Shown here: positions 60,091-64,000 of the stretch, one piece after another
Numbering within the stretch: position 1 is the first letter of the stretch
Layout of the letters: each line of letters opens with the position of its first letter
DNA from: Limnoperna fortunei
Taxonomy: Eukaryota; Mollusca; Bivalvia; Mytilida; Modiolidae
Length of the DNA stretch: 64,000 nucleotides
Direction of reading: 5' to 3'
Assembly: GCA_944474755.1 (NCBI GenBank)
Contig: OX104117.1
Span: 65,029,522 to 65,093,521 of the forward strand
The notes under the pieces: model-generated
Told to the model about the DNA's origin: nothing
The model's database searches: none
The model's input: only the letters and a program-made list of their open reading frames with translations
Made by a program: the position numbers and the translations under genes

Positions 60091-62535
60091 AGTAGTACTC
60101 CTATGCTTTGTGCAAGATCAACACGCAGCCATGTTTTATGCAGTCTCATTCGCCTACTTTGTGCAAGATCAACACACAGGCATGTCTTTTGCAGTCTCAT
60201 TCGCCTACTTTGTGCAAGATCAACACGCAGCCATGTCTTATGCAGTCTCATACGCCTACTTTGTACAAGATAAACACGCAGCCATGTCTTATGCAGTCTT
60301 ATTCGCCTACTTTTTACAAGATCAACACGCAGCCATGTCTTATGCAGTCTCATTCGCCTACTTTATACAAGAGCAACACGAAGCCATGTCTTATGCAGTC
60401 TCATTCGCCTACTTTGTACAAGATCAACACGCAGCCATGTCTTATGCAGTCTCATTCGCCTACTTTGTGCAAGATCAACACGCAGCCATGTCTTATGCAG
60501 TCTCATACGCCTACTTTGTACAAGATTAACACGCAGCCATGTCTTATGCAGTCTTATTCGCCTACTTTTTACAAGATCAACACGCAGCCATGTCTTATGC
60601 AGTCTCATTCGCCTACTTTATACAAGAGCAACACGAAGCCATGTCTTATGCAGTCTTATTCGCCTACTTTGTACAAGATCAACACGCAGCCATGTCTTAT
60701 GCAGTCTCATACGCCTACTTTGTACAAGATCAACACGCAGCCATGTCTTATGCAGTCTCATTCGCCTACTTTATACAAGAGCAACACGAAGCCATGTCTT
60801 ATGCAGTCTCATTCGCCTACTTTGTACAATACCAACACAAAGCCATGTTTTATGCAGTTTCATACGCCTATACTTTGAACAAGATCAACACACAGGCATG
60901 TCTTTTGCAGTCTCATTCGCCTACTTTGTGCAAGATCAACACGCAGCCATGTCTTATGCAGTCTCATACGCCTACTTTGTACAAGATAAACACGCAGCCA
61001 TGTCTTATGCAGTCTTATTCGCCTACTTTTTACAAGATCAACACGCAGCCATGTCTTATGCAGTCTCATTCGCCTACTTTATACAAGAGCAACACGAAGC
61101 CATGTCTTATGCAGTTTCATTCGCCTACTTTGTACAAGATCAACACGCAGCCATGTCTTATGCAGTCTCATACGCCTACTTTGTACAAGATCAACACGCA
61201 GCCATGTCTTATGCAGTCTCATTCGCCTACTTTATACAAGAGCAACACGAAGCCATGTCTTATGCAGTCTCATTCGCCTACTTTGTACAATACCAACACA
61301 AAGCCATGTTTTATGCAGTTTCATACGCCTATACTTTGAACAAGATAAACACACAGTCATGTCTTATGCAGTCGCATTCGCCTACTTTGTACAAGAGCAA
61401 CACGAAGCCATGTCTTATGCAGTCTCATTCGCCTACTTTATACAAGAGTAACACGAAGCCATGTCTTATGCAGTCTCATTCGCCTACTTTGTACAAGATA
61501 AACACGCAGCCATGTCTTATGCAGTCTCATTCACATATTTTGTACAAGATCAACACGCAGCCATGTCTTATGCAGTCTAATTCGCCTACTTTATACAAGA
61601 TAAACACGCAGGCATGTCTTATGCAGTCTCAATCGCCTACTTTGTACAAGATCAACACGCAGCCATGTCTTATGCAGTCGCATAAGCCGAAACTTTGTAC
61701 AAGATCAACACGCAGCCATGTGTTATGCAGTCTCATTCGCCTACTTTATACAAGATAAACACGCAGCCATGTCTTATGCAGTCTCATTCGACTACTTTAT
61801 ACAAGATAAACACGCAGCCATGTCTTATGCAGTCTCATACGCCTACTTTGTACAAGATAAACACGCAGCCATGTCTTATGCAGTCTCATTCGCCTACTTT
61901 TTACAAGATCAACACGCAGCCATTTCTTATGCAGTCTCATTCGCCTACTTTATACAAGAGCAACACGAAGCCATGTCTTATGCAGTCTCATTCGCCTACT
62001 TTGTACAATACCAACACAAAGCCATGTCTTATGCAGTCTCATTCGCCTACTTTGTACAAGATAAACACGCAGCCATGTGTTATGCAGTCTCATTCACCTA
62101 CTTTGTACAAGATCAACACGCAGCCATGTCTTATGTAGTCTCATTCGCGTACTTTGTACAAGATAAACACGCAGCCATGTCTTATGCAGTCTCATTCGCC
62201 TACTTTGTACAATACCAACACACAGCCATGTTTTATGCAGTTTCATACGCTATACTTTGTACAAGATCAACACGCAGCCATGTGTTATGCAGTCTCATTC
62301 GCCTGCTTTATACAAGAGCAATGCGAAGCCATGTCTTATGCAGTCTCATTCGCCTACTTTGTACAAGATAAACACGCAGCCATGTCTTATGCAGTCTCAT
62401 TCACATATTTTGTACAAGATAAACACGCAGCCATGTCTTATGCAGTCTCATTCGATTACGTTATACAAGAGCAACATGAAGCCATGTCTTATGCAGTCTC
62501 ATCCGCAAACTTTGCACAAGATCATTAAGCATCCA
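60091..62535. repeat. 51-bp satellite array, ~48 units
   Basis: The unit contains ATGTCTTATGCAGTCTCATT, CGCCTACTTTGTACAAGATC and AACACGCAGCC. The period is 51 bp with rare length changes (for example CCTATACTTTGAAC at 60867 and 61329). Variants such as TTATTCGCCTACTTTTTAC and GAGCAACACGAAGCC recur in order, showing higher-order multimers (for example 255 bp from 60298 to 60553). Because 51 is divisible by three, several frames stay open for 150-286 codons on both strands; these have no independent support as genes. Confidence 0.95.
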
Positions 62536-62960
62536 TGTTTTATTTTATCGTTTCTCAGTAACCTATTGTTCGAATATATTACGTGTCGATACCTAATACT
62601 AAGTAACCTATATTTCTCAACAATAACTTCTTTACAAAAATTGTCAAAAGTGTCTTTAAAAGCAAGCATTAATAAGAGTCACGCCCAAATTCTAGTAGAC
62701 ATCGTGAGTAAAAACCCATAGTTTTTGTTTGTAGCATTCTCTTTCATCTATATATAGCGTCTAATTTTTATTAAGTTGGCTAAACCGTCGAGAACCCCTG
62801 ACCTTAGCCAGGAAAATTGGTATTCCTGGTCAATTAAGGCAGGATTTATACACATCTTGCATGAAGTCAGAATCGATATTAAAACTTTAAGAGTAACTCG
62901 GCACCGAAGACCCTATCACAGATTGATGCTATACCTCGCACTGATTGATTGATTGGAAGC

Positions 62961-63037
62961 TAGTCCGATAATCCCCAGCTTTCCAACGCTTTTAATGCGT
63001 GGGACAAAAAGCGTTGGACGGCAGAGGATTCTCGGAC
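62961..63037. mobile_element. Foldback MITE, copy 3 (short)
   Basis: TAGTCCGATAATCCCCAGCT..AACGC and GCGTTGGACGGCAGAGGATT CTCGGAC around TTTTAATGCGTGGGACAAAAA. The left arm is diverged and no target duplication is visible. Confidence 0.7.
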
Positions 63038-63438
63038 CTGTTGACAGCAATATGTAGGACCCCATTGGTTGTCGCCTCTGTGGATGTTTTAAATTTGATG
63101 ATTGTGTCTTTTCCAAGAGACAATATACCTTCATTTCAAATAAAGCGACACTTTTGTCCCATAATACTTTTCACCGGGTCACCCTGAATATAAGAACGAA
63201 CACTCAACCAGAAGTTTATATGATCTAAAAATCTTTCAAATTCAATTCGATCTAAAAATAGCGCATGTTTTTATCGACATTTTTATGTTCAATTATATAA
63301 CAAGTAAACCTTATCCTCAAGTTTCCCGAAATATTCAGCCAAGTTCCAAAAATGTGTATTCATCTAAAACATAATCTGATTGTGTTAAAATAAGAGATCA
63401 TTACCACTTTCCGCGAAAGATATGCGCACCTTTCTATA

Positions 63439-63528
63439 TAGTCCGAGAATCCTCTGCCGTCCAACGCTTTTTTTTGCGTGCGTCCCACGCAAAAAAAAAG
63501 CGTTGGACGGCAGAGGATTCTCGGACTA
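63439..63528. mobile_element. Foldback MITE, copy 4, 9-bp TSD
   Basis: Near-perfect palindrome TAGTCCGAGAATCCTCTGCC...TTCTCGGACTA flanked by CTTTCTATA (63430-63438, 63529-63537). The paralogous site near 45290 (GTCTTTCTAATTGG) lacks it. Confidence 0.9.
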
Positions 63529-63737
63529 CTTTCTATATTGTTTTTTGTTTTGCTGTTCTCGTTGTTTACTTAAATGTAAACTTTTCTTTATTGTCGTTGA
63601 CTACCGGTATGCATATACAAATAACACAATTTAAAAAAGCCAAACCCATTATATAGACAAAAACCATGACAAAAATATTTAGCACATTTGTAAACCTATA
63701 CTTTACTAGAAAGTAAGTATCCAAACCCAAATTACTA

Positions 63738-64000
63738 TACCCTCGCCACACAAAGTATTATGTGATACCCTCCGTATGGATATGAGTGTCCATCCGTCCG
63801 TCCATCTGTCTGTCCTTTCCTCGGTGGTTTCCAGATGATAACTTGAAAACGTCAATAGATTTTATTTAACTTTTGCACAGCTATTAAATACTAAAAATGA
63901 AGATCGAGTTTAATTTTCAGGACAATCCAATTTGTTGTTTTCGACTTGTGCCAATTCAAAAAGGGGGGGGGGGTGTCAACAATTGGCGGTTTCCAGATGA
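63738..64000 (+). repeat. GTCCGTCC-type dispersed repeat, runs off the window
   Basis: ATACCCTCGCC, then CATCCGTCCGTCCATCTGTC and GGTGGTTTCCAGATGATAAC. Same family style as 22957. Ends with a G11 tract (63964-63974). Confidence 0.5.

Larger units (their letters stand above)
62575..63735. repeat. Segmental duplicate of 44410-45485
   Basis: Colinear with the other copy, including its decayed SINE (62740-62915). It carries two extra foldback MITEs. Confidence 0.75.

Noticed and set aside
60108..61758. Long satellite ORFs as a repetitive secreted protein gene
   Set aside because: 51-bp period keeps several frames open on both strands at once; no promoter, splice sites or unique flanking coding sequence.

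Overview
This is repeat-dense, AT-rich animal nuclear DNA. The tRNA-derived SINEs, the hairpin-headed repeats carrying GTCCGTCCGTCC and GAAACTTGGTATG modules, the Penelope-type ends and the lophotrochozoan-style LINE tails all point to a marine bivalve mollusc (inference; the species cannot be named from the sequence alone). Nothing is arranged like a prokaryotic operon, and most long open frames lie inside tandem repeats and are not genes.

Layout. 1-9,650: a head-to-tail array of short non-autonomous elements. Each has a 5' hairpin, a (TTA)n tract, a body full of ATGGCGGCC / AAGATGGCC modules and a different 3' hairpin; the architecture resembles Helitron/Helentron-associated elements. 9,745-14,300: a partial duplicate of the TMEM26 locus found further right. 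It has lost almost all coding sequence and has itself been tandemly duplicated (1,471-bp unit). 14,300-19,380: decayed repeats, SINE pieces and a minus-strand Ty3/Gypsy RNase H-integrase relic.

19,385-33,643: one 14.26-kb DNA transposon delimited in this sequence by ~720-bp terminal inverted repeats and a perfect 6-bp target duplication (GTTTTG). It carries two convergent broken genes, a SAM/zinc-finger accessory gene (25.3-26.3 kb, +) and a DDE integrase (31.4-32.8 kb, -). The integrase has lost its first catalytic Asp segment and its catalytic Glu. Many younger insertions are nested inside, one series four levels deep.

34,152-41,135: a 6.98-kb CACTA/EnSpm-like element with CACTGCA ends, ATA target duplication, subterminal repeats and an adjacent empty-site copy. 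41.3-42.4 kb: a 107-bp tandem repeat and an unidentified broken minus-strand ORF.

47,343-52,867: the only convincingly functional host gene, TMEM26 (+). Three exons with consistent splice phases are visible; the start exon was not found. After it come LINE relics (54-55.4 kb), a Penelope-like GIY-YIG relic with a decayed hammerhead ribozyme (56.6-57.3 kb), a long TA microsatellite, quiet AT-rich DNA, a 2.4-kb satellite of 51-bp units (60.1-62.5 kb) and a ~1.1-kb segment paralogous to 44.4-45.5 kb.

The transposons are autonomous families now decayed (integrase element, Gypsy, LINE, Penelope, CACTA) plus parasites of such families (SINEs, foldback MITEs, hairpin-headed elements). The nested order lets their relative ages be read.
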